A stretch of DNA of 64,000 bases, taken from positions 4,403-68,402 of the forward strand of contig JBBQPZ010000021.1 in assembly GCA_038216655.1 (NCBI GenBank). The letters run 5' to 3'. The notes under the pieces are model-generated. The model was not told where the DNA came from. It worked only from the letters and a program-made list of their open reading frames with translations, and did no database searches. Positions within the stretch are counted from its first letter, which is position 1, and every line of letters begins with the position of its first letter. Of this stretch, positions 1 through 9,007 are shown piece by piece. Source of the DNA: JAFDWR01 sp038216655. GTDB lineage: Bacteria; Armatimonadota; Fimbriimonadia; Fimbriimonadales; Fimbriimonadaceae. A program made the position numbers and the translations under genes.

Positions 1-1077
1 TCCGTAAGATGTCAGGTGGCGAATATGTTGTTGGAGGTTGCACAGCCCGTCTTCCAGCTTGCCCTTGCCGTTGTAGCGGAGGGCGCGAACAGTGGCGACC
101 AGGACGATCGCGCTGGGCTGCTCGCCGAGTTGCGGACAGACAATGTTGAGGAACTTCTCGCCGCCGAGGTCGGAGCCAAAGCCGCCTTCGGTGACCAGGT
201 AATCGGCGAGGGCGATGCCGCACTTGGTGCCGAGCACCGAGGAGCAGCCGTGAGCGACGTTGCCGAACGGTCCGCCGTGGATGAGGGCCGCGCCGCCTTC
301 GATGGTCTGGACCAGGTTCGGCCGAATCGCGTCACGCAGGAGCGCCGCCATCGCACCGGAGGCACCCAGGTCGCCAGCGGTGATCGGCTTGCCTTCGGGA
401 CCGAGTGCGACGATGATGCTGGCGAGTCGCTCCTTGAGATCGCCAAGAGAGCGAGCCAAACAAAGCGAGGCCATGACCTCGCTCGCCGGGGTGATGACGA
501 AGCCGTCGGAACGAACGGGTCCGTTACCCTGGCCAAGGCCAACGACGATCTCGCGGAGACCCCGGTCGATCATATCCATCGCGCGGGGCCACCAGACTTT
601 GGTGAGGTCGATGTTGAGTGGGTTCCCACTGTGCAGCGAGGAGTCGAGCATCGCCGACAGCAGTCCGTGCGCGGCGGTGATCGCGGGGAAATCGCCGTTG
701 AAGAAGAGGTTGATCTCCTCCATCGGGAGGACTTGGCTGTAGCCGCCGCCGCAGGCTCCACCTTTGACGCCGAAAACGGGGCCAAGAGCCGGTTCTCGGA
801 GCGCGGGGATTGCCTTCTTTCCGATGCGATTTAGGCCTTGGGCGAGGCCGATGGAGACGGTGGTCTTCCCTTCCCCTGCGGGGGTTGGGTTGATCGCGGA
901 GACGAGGATTACCTTGCCCCGCTTGGGTCCGCCGGTCAGGCGAGCGACGCCGCTGGTGGTGAGTTTGGCCTTGGTGCGGCCGAGGGGTTCGAAGTCATCG
1001 TCGCTAAGATTTGCCCAGGCGGCAATCTGGTCAATCGGCAAAACCTGCGCCTTTTGGGCGATCTCCAAGTTAGTCAT
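1..1077 (-). CDS. fhs: Formate-tetrahydrofolate ligase, N-terminal part (cut by left edge)
   Basis: Reverse-strand translation from the ATG at 1075-1077 begins MTNLEIAQKAQVLPI and stays open to the window edge, so about 359 N-terminal residues are present of a family usually near 550-560. The ATP-binding loop PTPAGEGKTT lies near residues 65-74, followed by the family segments EPALGPVFGVKGGA, the EEINLFFNGDFPAIT stretch and an LSAMLDSSLHSGNPL segment. The enzyme makes 10-formyl-THF from formate, THF and ATP in the cytoplasm, feeding one-carbon metabolism. A glutamate formimidoyltransferase at 46947 is a second folate C1 entry enzyme in the window. It lies about 100 bases downstream of the minus-strand lipoprotein gene, so it may be the last gene of that run or have its own promoter. 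Confidence 0.95.
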   Translation of the reverse strand, partial: MTNLEIAQKAQVLPIDQIAAWANLSDDDFEPLGRTKAKLTTSGVARLTGGPKRGKVILVSAINPTPAGEGKTTVSIGLAQGLNRIGKKAIPALREPALGPVFGVKGGACGGGYSQVLPMEEINLFFNGDFPAITAAHGLLSAMLDSSLHSGNPLNIDLTKVWWPRAMDMIDRGLREIVVGLGQGNGPVRSDGFVITPASEVMASLCLARSLGDLKERLASIIVALGPEGKPITAGDLGASGAMAALLRDAIRPNLVQTIEGGAALIHGGPFGNVAHGCSSVLGTKCGIALADYLVTEGGFGSDLGGEKFLNIVCPQLGEQPSAIVLVATVRALRYNGKGKLEDGLCNLQQHIRHLTSYG

Positions 1078-1181
1078 CTTTGGTCCTCGCCGCACAACCT
1101 CGCGGCCTAAGGTTCTCTATCCCCCATTGTGGTCCTCCCTACGGCAGTAAATGCGTCATTCTTTTGCACCTCAGAAGGCGG

Positions 1182-1652
1182 CTAGCCGTCGGGATTGGTG
1201 AGCCAGATGATCGTCGGAACGTTCTCCGGTGTGCGCTCAAATACGACGCCGATCTTGGTTTGGTCTCCGGGTCGCACCTGAAACACCTGGTCCGCCACGA
1301 CGCGTCCGTGGGCCATCGCCGAGAACTTGAATCGTCGTATCTCGAACGGACGATCGAAGTGGATCTTGTAAGTCTCGCGGCGCTGGGTCCTCGGCCTTAG
1401 CTCGAGCCCCTTCAGGGCCGGCCCTTCACCTTGCCAGAGGTTAACCGTCCACTCGTAGTCGTTATTGATAAGCACCGCTTCAAGGGTAGTGTCGATCGGG
1501 TACTTCAACTCCCGGCGGTACCGCGTCCCCGCGTCCTCCCAGCAACCGCTAAGCAGGCATGGCAAGAAGAGGAGTAAGGCTAGTCCTTGGCTCCGGCGGC
1601 CTTTCGAGCCCGTTCGAATTCGTCGTGAAGTTGGTTGATGCGTTCGAAGCAT
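1182..1652 (-). CDS. Small putative lipoprotein
   Basis: The 156-residue product has a long basic N-region, a hydrophobic stretch LALLLFLPCLLSGC and a lipobox-like LLSGC with Cys near residue 37, so it is probably exported and lipid-anchored. The mature part is beta-rich with no family I recognise; WQGEGPALKGLELRP and a WLTNPDG end are typical of small periplasmic beta domains. The first 73 bases overlap the 3' end of the upstream membrane-protein gene in another frame. A shorter start inside the signal peptide (a TTG) is possible, but the longer start gives a more normal n-region. Translational coupling to its neighbour is likely. The lipobox is seen; function is unknown. Confidence 0.6.
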   Translation of the reverse strand: MLRTHQPTSRRIRTGSKGRRSQGLALLLFLPCLLSGCWEDAGTRYRRELKYPIDTTLEAVLINNDYEWTVNLWQGEGPALKGLELRPRTQRRETYKIHFDRPFEIRRFKFSAMAHGRVVADQVFQVRPGDQTKIGVVFERTPENVPTIIWLTNPDG

Positions 1653-3166
1653 GAGTTGGACTCCTTGAGCAGCGCGGCTCGGTCAGATTCCGGGGCCGTC
1701 TTGAGCTTGAGATCGATCGCGTTCATCTGATCCCGCAGTTGGGCAATCTCTTTGAGCGTGTCCCTCTCCTTTTGCATGAGATCCGGTGAAGGGACCCAGT
1801 CCTCGTTCTTGGGTTTCGCGTACGGCTTCTCGCCAAACACGCCCGGCGCGATGTCGAGCGGAGGACTTGGCATCGTCTTCATGAAGGCAAATGCCAGCGG
1901 GAGGCCGAGGCAAACGACGCCGACCGCGGTCCCGATGCCGTGCCCCATGGGTGGGAACGGCGAGGTGTAAACAGGATCGCCGGGTTCTCGATTGATCAAC
2001 TCGTAGACCTGGGGGTCGATCGTAACGCCCTGGTCCCTCAGCCAACCGATCATCTGCGGGGCACCGATCAGGCTCGTGCCAGCAAATCGGAACCGCTTGC
2101 CGTCCCGCAGCAAGAGCGTGAACGCATACTCGGGGCGGGAAGCGATCAGTGCCATCCCGAGCGCCCGCCAACTCACCAGTGCGGAGATGAAGATCAACGC
2201 GCGTGAGAACTTCGGCGAGTCAAGCCGACCGATGGTAACCTGCTCAATCGCGTCCGGCCCGAACTCGGTGCGGCCCCGCAGGTTCGTGAGCCGCAGGCCC
2301 GAGCCGACGATCTCAAGGCTCTCCGAGGTGTACCAAGCCGCGATCACCCAGACCGAGAGGATCAGCAAGGACATGAACCAACAGAAGCCGGTCAGGTAAC
2401 CCCATCCGCCGCTCCCGAAGATTCCCTCTCCGTAGCCGTTGGAATTGGTCACGAACACGGGGAGGATGAAGAACATCCCACCGATCACGGCGCCGATCAG
2501 GTCAGGTAAGACGGCACCGCGCACTCGCGAATAACGGATCGACTCCCGGACCACTTTGGGCCAAGGCAGAAGCGCGTACGCCAGGAGCGTTAGCCCCAGG
2601 ATGGCCCACCCAATATTCCGCGTAGGATAGAGCAGCTCGAAGGGAGCTTGACTCACCAAATCGCTGCCCCCGACCCGGGTGACACCTAGATACTCGGTGC
2701 GTTCCCCGTCAATGGCGACGTACTGAAAGGTGCGCTCGTGGCTGAAGGACTTGACGATCTCGGGCAAGGGACCTTCATCGGGCCGGAAATAGAACGACTC
2801 ATTCCAGAAGCTTCTTCCCTTCCGATCGGCCAGCGCCTTTGGTGGATTCGGGGCGGCGAGCGCATTGAAGAACCCTTGCCATCGCTCGCCCGTGACGCGG
2901 ATGAGGCGACCCTCAGTCTCGCTCTTGACGAACTGGTCGAGCGTGCCGCGCGAATTCGGGGCGAGGTCGATTCCCTTCAGGTTCTCACCCCCAATTTCGC
3001 GACTCATCGTGCGGATGGCATCGGTCGAGTGGTCCTGTTTGCGTTGGCGCTCCGCATTCCAGTCCACGGGCTGGACCCGGTAGAGCTCGTGGGGAATGGC
3101 GGCCAGGTACCACAAGCCGGAGAACACGCCGATACCTAGGATCACGCGACGAATGATTTCGAGCAT
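1580..3166 (-). CDS. Multi-pass membrane protein with PH-like middle and C-terminal coiled coil, function unknown
   Basis: The 528-residue product starts with a hydrophobic anchor (about residues 5-25), has a soluble region to about 180, then several membrane segments (about 180-280 and 325-345). Between these lies a PH-like beta segment around LEIVGSGLRLTNLRGRTEF and YAFTLLLRDGKRFRF. A further membrane segment near 415-435 precedes an acidic/basic coiled coil (LKEIAQLRDQMNAIDLKLK onward) to the end. The start is supported by GGAGG five bases before ATG, and that site overlaps the TGA of the preceding zinc-ribbon gene. I do not recognise a named family. It belongs to a tight minus-strand run with two zinc-ribbon membrane proteins and an ABC importer. 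Confidence 0.75.
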   Translation of the reverse strand: MLEIIRRVILGIGVFSGLWYLAAIPHELYRVQPVDWNAERQRKQDHSTDAIRTMSREIGGENLKGIDLAPNSRGTLDQFVKSETEGRLIRVTGERWQGFFNALAAPNPPKALADRKGRSFWNESFYFRPDEGPLPEIVKSFSHERTFQYVAIDGERTEYLGVTRVGGSDLVSQAPFELLYPTRNIGWAILGLTLLAYALLPWPKVVRESIRYSRVRGAVLPDLIGAVIGGMFFILPVFVTNSNGYGEGIFGSGGWGYLTGFCWFMSLLILSVWVIAAWYTSESLEIVGSGLRLTNLRGRTEFGPDAIEQVTIGRLDSPKFSRALIFISALVSWRALGMALIASRPEYAFTLLLRDGKRFRFAGTSLIGAPQMIGWLRDQGVTIDPQVYELINREPGDPVYTSPFPPMGHGIGTAVGVVCLGLPLAFAFMKTMPSPPLDIAPGVFGEKPYAKPKNEDWVPSPDLMQKERDTLKEIAQLRDQMNAIDLKLKTAPESDRAALLKESNSCFERINQLHDEFERARKAAGAKD

Positions 3167-3176
3167 GTTAGCCTCC

Positions 3177-3917
3177 TCATGGCCCCGCCGTGCGTTTGGC
3201 TTTCGCCTGCTCGGTTTGGCCGTTCGGCAACTTCGCGGTTAAGGTGAGTTCATTACCGAACCCGTTGAGTTCGGCGGATATCTCGACCTTCTGGGAAGCG
3301 TCCTGCGGGTTGGTGAGCGTAGCCGCGACCTTACGGGTGCCCGCTGGCTTCATCACGATCTCCATCGGTGCGGCGCTGCCGTCGGGCGGGACGAGTTTGA
3401 CCCCGCCTTCGACTTGCTGAAGCTTGAACTTGTCGCCCCCCATGGTGTTCTTCCCGGCGGTCATCTCCCAGGTCCCTGCGAAGGCCTGGGGCCGGGAAAG
3501 CAGGATAGTCGAGTATGCCCAATAGCCCCCGAGCGCGAGGACGAGCAAGACGAAACCAAGCACGAATCGCCCCTTGTTCCCCCCACTGTGCGTGACGGCT
3601 CGCGGCGCATACGCCGGCGGTTGGGGAGCGAAGTACACGGGTGCCGACGGAGGAGGAGGTGCCATCCTCGCTGAAGCCGGAGGAGCCGGGCGCGGAGAGG
3701 GACGCGGAGCCGTGGCGGTGGCAACCGCCCCCGCGACGGCGGCCCCGCAACCGGCACAGAACTTCGCGCCTGGTTTCAGTGCGGCGCCGCAGGAGCCGCA
3801 CTGACGAACCGTCGGTTGCGTTTGCACGGACGGGGCCGCGACGGCGAGAGGGGACCCGCAGCTCTCGCAGAACTTGCTCCCCTCAGGAATCGGTGAATGA
3901 CATTTCGAACAGATCAT
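3177..3917 (-). CDS. Double zinc-ribbon, single-pass membrane protein
   Basis: Two zinc-ribbon modules lie at the N-terminus: Cys 3, 6, 17, 20 and Cys 40, 43, 54, 57, each of CxxC-x10-CxxC type. A Pro/Ala-rich linker (about 60-110), a transmembrane helix (about 118-138, VLGFVLLVLALGGYWAYS) and an extracytoplasmic beta domain (about 145-246) follow. The last domain, with GTWEMTAGKNTMGGDKFKLQ, resembles small lipocalin-like or DUF-type beta domains and is unassigned. The start has AGGAG seven bases upstream, and that site overlaps the stop codon of the preceding gene, indicating coupled translation. The architecture is shared with the genes at 3927 and 9008. The ribbons probably bind Zn in the cytoplasm; their partner is unknown. 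Confidence 0.8.
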   Translation of the reverse strand: MICSKCHSPIPEGSKFCESCGSPLAVAAPSVQTQPTVRQCGSCGAALKPGAKFCAGCGAAVAGAVATATAPRPSPRPAPPASARMAPPPPSAPVYFAPQPPAYAPRAVTHSGGNKGRFVLGFVLLVLALGGYWAYSTILLSRPQAFAGTWEMTAGKNTMGGDKFKLQQVEGGVKLVPPDGSAAPMEIVMKPAGTRKVAATLTNPQDASQKVEISAELNGFGNELTLTAKLPNGQTEQAKAKRTAGP

Positions 3918-3926
3918 GATCGTCTC

Positions 3927-4793
3927 CTAGAAACCGGCTAAATAGCGAAGCAGCGGCGGACCGAGCAGGGCGGAGGTAATGGATCCGCATACGACCCCGA
4001 CGATAAGCAAGGTGATCGCCTTGGCGGTGTCGCATTGGACGGAGTCCTTGATCGCGACGACCGTCGTAGGGATTCGCCAGAGGCTGAGCAGCGAGCCCAC
4101 AACCGGGATGAAGCCAAACAGGCCTGGCGATTGGGCGTAGGCGACCGGACGCATCACCGCCAATGGCTCCAATGCCCGGCCAATGATGTAGGGGGCGCAA
4201 TAGGCAACCCCCGCAACGAAAGCAGCCGAAGCGAGAAGTTGAACCGCGAGCAGGGCGATGAGCCAGGACAACTCCAAGCGGCCGAACATGATCCCCGTAA
4301 TGGCCGGCCCCACGGTGACGGCAAGCAAGGAGAGGATCAAGCAAATCCCGGCCTCCACGTTCAGCTTCGCGTCGGCGGCGGTCTCCTGGAACGTGGCGGC
4401 GTCGAGGAAGACCGCCTTCACCATCCGGTGAATGGGTCGTCCGATGTTGGATTCAGGCGGAGCCCACTTCGAGACAGAGGCGACGACCTTCGCCATGGTT
4501 GGTTGGAGCTTGTTCTGGAGGTCCCACAGGGCACCGGGCGCGGCGGTCGGAGCCACCGTCGCAGTGGTCGCGGCGGCGGTCGCCTCGGCCGCGGTCGGAG
4601 GATCGAGGTAGCTCTTACGAACGCCCGGAGTAGTCGCCGCGACCGCCGGCTTGGGCACGGTTGCGACACCCGCCGCTTTGGGGGCGGCGGGAGTGGCAGG
4701 GGGGGTTCCCGCGAGAACCGAAGCTCCACAGCCTCGACAGAACCGGGCTCCCTCCGTCAGCGGCGAACCGCATTCTCGACAGAATTTCACCAT
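3927..4793 (-). CDS. Zinc-ribbon plus Yip1-like multi-pass membrane protein
   Basis: The N-terminal ribbon has Cys 5, 8, 19, 22 (KFCRECGSPLTEGARFCRGCG, split by CxxC pairs). An Ala/Pro/Thr-rich linker to about residue 90 is followed by a soluble helix and then four or five membrane helices from about 145 to the end. The membrane block (ICLILSLLAVTVGPAITGI, VVGSLLSLWRIPTTVVAI) looks like the bacterial Yip1/YIF1-type membrane domain. The start is very clear, with AAAGGAGGTCACC before ATG. It is the first of the three membrane genes that follow the ABC importer ATPase (34 bases downstream of it). No substrate can be assigned from sequence. Confidence 0.75.
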   Translation of the reverse strand: MVKFCRECGSPLTEGARFCRGCGASVLAGTPPATPAAPKAAGVATVPKPAVAATTPGVRKSYLDPPTAAEATAAATTATVAPTAAPGALWDLQNKLQPTMAKVVASVSKWAPPESNIGRPIHRMVKAVFLDAATFQETAADAKLNVEAGICLILSLLAVTVGPAITGIMFGRLELSWLIALLAVQLLASAAFVAGVAYCAPYIIGRALEPLAVMRPVAYAQSPGLFGFIPVVGSLLSLWRIPTTVVAIKDSVQCDTAKAITLLIVGVVCGSITSALLGPPLLRYLAGF

Positions 4794-4830
4794 ACCGGTG
4801 ACCTCCTTTCCGAGCGAGAGCGCGACATGT

Positions 4831-5451
4831 TCACATCTCCTCGCTTAGGTTTGGCAAGACCATGAGTCGACCACCGACTCGGCAAGCTTCCTCCTCCGAG
4901 TGGGTGACAAAGAGCAAAGTGGAACCGGTGCTCGCAACCTCGCGCAGGATGAGATCGAGCATCTTCGCATTGAGCCGCGGCCCGAGGTGGGACAGCGGTT
5001 CGTCGAGAAGGAGAAGTTTCTTCCGCGGGGCGAGGGCGCGGACGAGCGCAACGCGCTTGGCTTGTCCTCCCGAGATCTCCGCCGGGTAGCGTTTGGCGAG
5101 CGGTTCGACCTCGGCTTCTGCGAGTAGCTCCTGGACGCGTGCCTCGTCCGGCCGATCCATCGCGAACCGGATGTTCTGGTGGATCGTCATGTGGGGCCAG
5201 AGCGCCGGCTCCTGAAAAGCGAACGAGAGATTACGTCGGTACGGCGAAACACCGCGGACGTCGACACCCTCAATCTGGACTGTGCCCCTATCTGGCATCT
5301 CAAGCCCTGCGATGATTCGGAGGAGAGTGGTCTTTCCGCATCCCGATTCCCCTTGCAGGCAAAGAATCTCGCCCGACTCCATCCGGAGGTTGAGCTTTTC
5401 GAGGACCTGGGTCGGGCCATACGACTTTGCGATCCCCTGGAGCTCGATCAT
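4831..5451 (-). CDS. ABC transporter ATPase, iron/thiamine-type importer
   Basis: A 206-residue nucleotide-binding domain has Walker A GESGCGKTT (34-42), Q-loop Gln 81, signature SGGQAKR (128-134), Walker B LLLLDEP (147-153) and H-loop His 185. It lacks the C-terminal regulatory domain found in longer FbpC/PotA proteins and resembles short ThiQ/AfuC-like ATPases. I placed the start at the ATG whose first bases form ATGA with the permease stop; an upstream GTG at 5460 would add three residues. It powers uptake together with the fused permease and binding protein encoded just upstream. The substrate is inferred (Fe(III) or a similar ligand). Confidence 0.9.
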   Translation of the reverse strand: MIELQGIAKSYGPTQVLEKLNLRMESGEILCLQGESGCGKTTLLRIIAGLEMPDRGTVQIEGVDVRGVSPYRRNLSFAFQEPALWPHMTIHQNIRFAMDRPDEARVQELLAEAEVEPLAKRYPAEISGGQAKRVALVRALAPRKKLLLLDEPLSHLGPRLNAKMLDLILREVASTGSTLLFVTHSEEEACRVGGRLMVLPNLSEEM

Positions 5452-6890
5452 CGCTGCCACCCCGGACGTCTCAGCAACAGGGCGCTAAGCACCAACGTGG
5501 AGAGCACCATCAGGATCGAAAGCCCCGCGACCTCGTCGGACGCACCGTAGTGGAGCATGTTGTAGAGCCGTACCGCCAATGTCGTCGCCCCGGGCGGGAT
5601 CAGAATCAGCGTGGTTCCCAGTTCGGTAAGAGACAAGGCGGCAACGACGCATCCTGCGGCGATCAAAGCCGGGCTGGAAAGTGGCAGCCAGGCGCGGACG
5701 AGGTAACGCCGCGGGGCCATGTAGATGGAGGCGGCTTGGAGGGGCGCCCGACTGACTCTCGCCGAGAAAGCGGCAAGTGCGATGATTGAGAGCGGCAGGA
5801 AACGGAGGGTCATGCCCACAACCGGGGCGACCGTGGAACTGCCAACGCTACCCAGATGACTTAACAACGTCGCCGAGCCGATTCCGACCAACGAAGCGGG
5901 CAAGGCCGCGCCGAGGACCAAGGCTGCCCACATCCCGCCCGAAACACGCCCTGCGAAGGGCAGGGATAGGAGCACCGAAACGAGCGCGGCGAAGATGGCG
6001 ATCTGCGCTGAATTGACGACCTCGCCCGAGGCGTGGGAAGTGATCACGCCAAGACCGCCCGCTGATCCCACCTGTCCATTTAGCGAACCGAGCACGACGA
6101 CGCCTGAAAGTGAAAAGACCGCCACTCCGAGTCCGGTGAGACTCCGCCAAGACCCCTCTAGTCGGAGGGGCTGGGACGCCTTGCCGGTTGCCGAGATCGT
6201 GCGCCGAGTCCAGTTCGCGATAACTGCGGCGAGCGGGAGGTTCAGGACGAGTAAGGGCCAGACGCTCCCGGAGGGATTGGACCCGCTACTGAATTGGGCG
6301 AAAACGTCGAGCGCGTAGACGTTGGTCGAGAAGAGCGAAGGGACGGTGAAGTCCGAGATCGTGAGGACGGCCACGATGCAGAACGCGGCACCAATCCCGG
6401 GTGCGATCAGAGGGAGAACGACTCGTTGCATCAGTTCGCCCGGCGGCTTCGAGACCCGGCTGACGTCCAGCAGGTTGCCATCAAGGGACTTGAGCGAGAC
6501 GAACACGATACCGACCGCAATCGGCAGCAGCACCAAGGTCTGAACCAGAATCGTCGGGATCCAGCCCTGAGTCGGTAAGCCAAGGTGCGCCAACACCACC
6601 ATCCAGGCGCCTGCGGTGACCGTACCGGGGATCGCGATCATCGACACCACGATCCAAATCGCGATCCGCCCGGCCCGTGGGCTCCATTGCCAAATCCCCA
6701 GGGCCACCAGCACCGAAAGCGCGGACGCGACGACCGAGACGGTGAGCGTGAACAGGAGGGTGTGGCCGAGAAGGGCCGCCTGACGCGAGCTCAGGAAGAT
6801 GGAGTCGAACGACGAACCAGGAGTAATCAAGAGACCAGCGAGGGGGCTCCAAAGGAGGGAAATGATCAGCCATCGGAGGCCGGTTCTCAC
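5448..6890 (-). CDS. ABC importer permease, fused two-unit type (FbpB-like)
   Basis: The 480-residue product has about 11-12 hydrophobic segments arranged as two homologous permease units (about 1-240 and 250-480). Unit one carries KPPGELMQRVVLPLIAPGI and unit two APRRYLVRAWLPLSSPAL; these are the cytoplasmic EAA-type coupling loops of binding-protein-dependent permeases. This duplicated layout is typical of FbpB/AfuB iron and ThiP thiamine permeases. It starts at a GTG whose GTGA overlaps the TGA of the binding-protein gene and ends in an ATGA overlap with the ATPase gene, so the three genes form one transcription unit. It forms the inner-membrane channel of the importer. Confidence 0.9.
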   Translation of the reverse strand: MRTGLRWLIISLLWSPLAGLLITPGSSFDSIFLSSRQAALLGHTLLFTLTVSVVASALSVLVALGIWQWSPRAGRIAIWIVVSMIAIPGTVTAGAWMVVLAHLGLPTQGWIPTILVQTLVLLPIAVGIVFVSLKSLDGNLLDVSRVSKPPGELMQRVVLPLIAPGIGAAFCIVAVLTISDFTVPSLFSTNVYALDVFAQFSSGSNPSGSVWPLLVLNLPLAAVIANWTRRTISATGKASQPLRLEGSWRSLTGLGVAVFSLSGVVVLGSLNGQVGSAGGLGVITSHASGEVVNSAQIAIFAALVSVLLSLPFAGRVSGGMWAALVLGAALPASLVGIGSATLLSHLGSVGSSTVAPVVGMTLRFLPLSIIALAAFSARVSRAPLQAASIYMAPRRYLVRAWLPLSSPALIAAGCVVAALSLTELGTTLILIPPGATTLAVRLYNMLHYGASDEVAGLSILMVLSTLVLSALLLRRPGWQR

Positions 6891-7913
6891 CTGAGGAACC
6901 TCCCTTTCAGGTCATCCAGCGCGACATCCATCTGACGGACGATCTCTTCAGGCCGCACCTTCATCAGATTCGGTGCGGGAAGGTTCAAGCAAGGCTTTGC
7001 GGTCGACTTGCGGAGCGGGTATTGACAGAAACCCGCCTCCACCAAGATGCTCTCTGCTTCCGCCCCGAGCAGGTAGTCGATCAACTGCCTCGCTTCCGGC
7101 GAGTCCTTGACGAGTGCCACCCGACGCGGGGAACATGAGCGTCTCTCGAGGCAGAAACACCCTCACATTCGCGTGGCGTTTGACCGCAGCGCAAGCATCG
7201 TCGGTGTCGGTGAGCCCCAGGGTCACGTCGCCACTGACGACAAGGTCGCGAACCACACCGTTGCCATCGACGACCCGAACACCCTTGTCGACGAGAGACT
7301 GATAGTAGGCACGGCCAGTCTCCCGGCCATGCCGGGCGTACATCGCGGCCGCTTGGGTCGCCCCGGTACCAAAGACTGGGTTGCTGATTGCGATCTTGTT
7401 CCCGGGGAGATTCAGCTTGGCGAGGTCCTCGAAGGCAAGGTTTTCCGCCTTGAAGTCGGGCGAACTGATCCACACCCGGAGGCGCGGGGTAGCCCCGGCC
7501 CATAGCCCGTTAGAATCGACCCATTCGGAAGGAAGAAAGTCCGCTTCGGGGGAGCGGTAGGGTCGCAGGACACCCTTGTTCGCGAGACGGATCGTCTGGA
7601 CGAACTCGCCGTTCCAGAAGACGTTCGCGCGCGGATTTCTGCTCTCTGCCAATATCCGGTTCGCGAGACCCGTAACCTTGTTCGCCTCAACGTCAAAGAC
7701 CGGGTCGACGCGGATGCCCGATTTCTTCTCGAACGCCCGAAATACCGGCTCGGCGTAAACCTGGTCGACCGAAACATAGACCACCACGTGCGGTTTGCCC
7801 GCCTGCTCTCCGCAGCCTCCGACGACTGCCGTCGCCATGTAGAGCGCCGCGATCTGCCATGCGACTCCTCCTGCGGATGGAGTGGCACATCGATGTCTGA
7901 GTAAGGTCGTCAT
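6887..7913 (-). pseudogene. ABC importer substrate-binding lipoprotein (iron-type), frameshifted
   Basis: The reading frame from ATG 7913 has a basic n-region, hydrophobic stretch and lipobox VVGGC (Cys 34), then an FbpA/AfuA-like binding domain beginning VVVYVSVDQVYAEPVF. After LMFP the frame is lost, and the expected C-terminal part (VALVKDSPEARQLIDYLL to the end) continues one base over, reaching the TGA at 6887. The shift coincides with a run of four C on the coding strand (GGGG at 7128-7131); removing one C restores a continuous protein of about 341 residues. This is either a sequencing or assembly error or a recent frameshift. The start has GGAGG four bases upstream. The operon context (permease and ATPase next) fits a ferric-iron-type importer. 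Confidence 0.8.
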
Positions 7914-7924
7914 TGACCCTCCAA

Positions 7925-8857
7925 CTACGTACTCGGCTGTTCTCCCTTTCCCAGTTCGGTGAGCCCACTGCCGTCACGATTGACGCGGTAGATCCGGAAG
8001 GGGAATTGTTGCTTGTAGTGCGGCTCTCGGTATCCGACAAGGTACAGGAACTTGCCGTCCGCCGACCAGACTGGGTCGTTGGCAACCATGTCGACCGGGG
8101 TCAGTCGGACGCGCTTGCCCGTGTTTCGATCGACCACGAACAGTGCGGAGCATGGCTCGCCGAAGGTCTGGGTGAACTTCGGCGTCCCCTGGACCATGGC
8201 AATGTAAGCCCACTCGTTCGAGTTCGTGGGATTCGCGACGAACGAACCCAGGCTATCGACGTTGTTGGCCTTTCCCGTGATCTTGGCGACCGGGACCTTT
8301 TCAAGGAACTTACCACTCAGGTTCACGTGAAAGATGGTGAAGATATCGTGGAACAGGAATCCCTGTCCGTCGGGAAACCAGCGCGGCATGAAGATCGCGT
8401 TCGCACCGTACTGACCGCCCCGAATCACCAGTGTCGGCTTGCCGGGGTTCCCTAGCGCGGGGATCGTCAGCGTGTATAGTTCCTGACTCGAACCGGCGTC
8501 CATCAGGAAAGCCAGTTGGGCACCCGTCGGGGACCATAGAAGCGCCTTGATTTCACCGGGAGCGGTGTAGAGAGTTCGGTTTCCACCACCCAGGGTGACG
8601 AGACGGATCGTCTTCGAACCGGAGTGGGTGCCCGTAAGGGCGGCGAATGCAACCGCCAAACCGTTTGGGCTAACCGCCGGGTACATCCCCTTTCCGAGCT
8701 TCTCTGGCGCGCCCGCCCCAGGGCGGAGAAACATCACTTCGTTGTCGCGGCAAAACGCGACGCCTCGGGTGACTTGGGCGTGGCTAGCCCCCGCGAGACT
8801 GGACAGGATCGCCGACGTGGCCATCAGCCATCGTGCCGACTTTGCGAAAAGCTCCAT
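7925..8857 (-). CDS. Secreted TolB-like beta-propeller protein
   Basis: The 310-residue product has a signal peptide ending near SLAGASHA, then repeated WD40-like/TolB (PD40) units such as GKGMYPAVSPNGLAVAF, SPTGAQLAFLMDAGS, MPRWFPDGQGFLFHD and DPVWSADGKFLYLVGY. Such blades usually form a six-bladed periplasmic propeller for protein or ligand contact. It starts at an ATG with GGAGG eight bases upstream. It lies eleven bases before the binding-protein gene on the same strand, so it is probably the first gene of the importer operon. No enzymatic motif is visible. The intergenic space to the divergent gene at 9008 (about 150 bases) must hold both promoters. Confidence 0.8.
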   Translation of the reverse strand: MELFAKSARWLMATSAILSSLAGASHAQVTRGVAFCRDNEVMFLRPGAGAPEKLGKGMYPAVSPNGLAVAFAALTGTHSGSKTIRLVTLGGGNRTLYTAPGEIKALLWSPTGAQLAFLMDAGSSQELYTLTIPALGNPGKPTLVIRGGQYGANAIFMPRWFPDGQGFLFHDIFTIFHVNLSGKFLEKVPVAKITGKANNVDSLGSFVANPTNSNEWAYIAMVQGTPKFTQTFGEPCSALFVVDRNTGKRVRLTPVDMVANDPVWSADGKFLYLVGYREPHYKQQFPFRIYRVNRDGSGLTELGKGEQPST

Positions 8858-9007
8858 GAATGTCGCCTCCGGGTTGATTGTGTCGGCTTGCCGAAGTTGC
8901 CCGATGTCGTTAAGTTCGTGTCATTGGGGTTTTGTCAGTCAAAACATCTTCAAGCGCCGAGGCCTTCTCACCGGTAGTCTCCCTCTGCAAGTCATCGGGA
9001 GGTGACC

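Noticed and set aside
16..834. Long plus-strand open frame at the left edge
   Set aside because: It lies opposite the clear formate-tetrahydrofolate ligase gene and its translation has no protein-like pattern.
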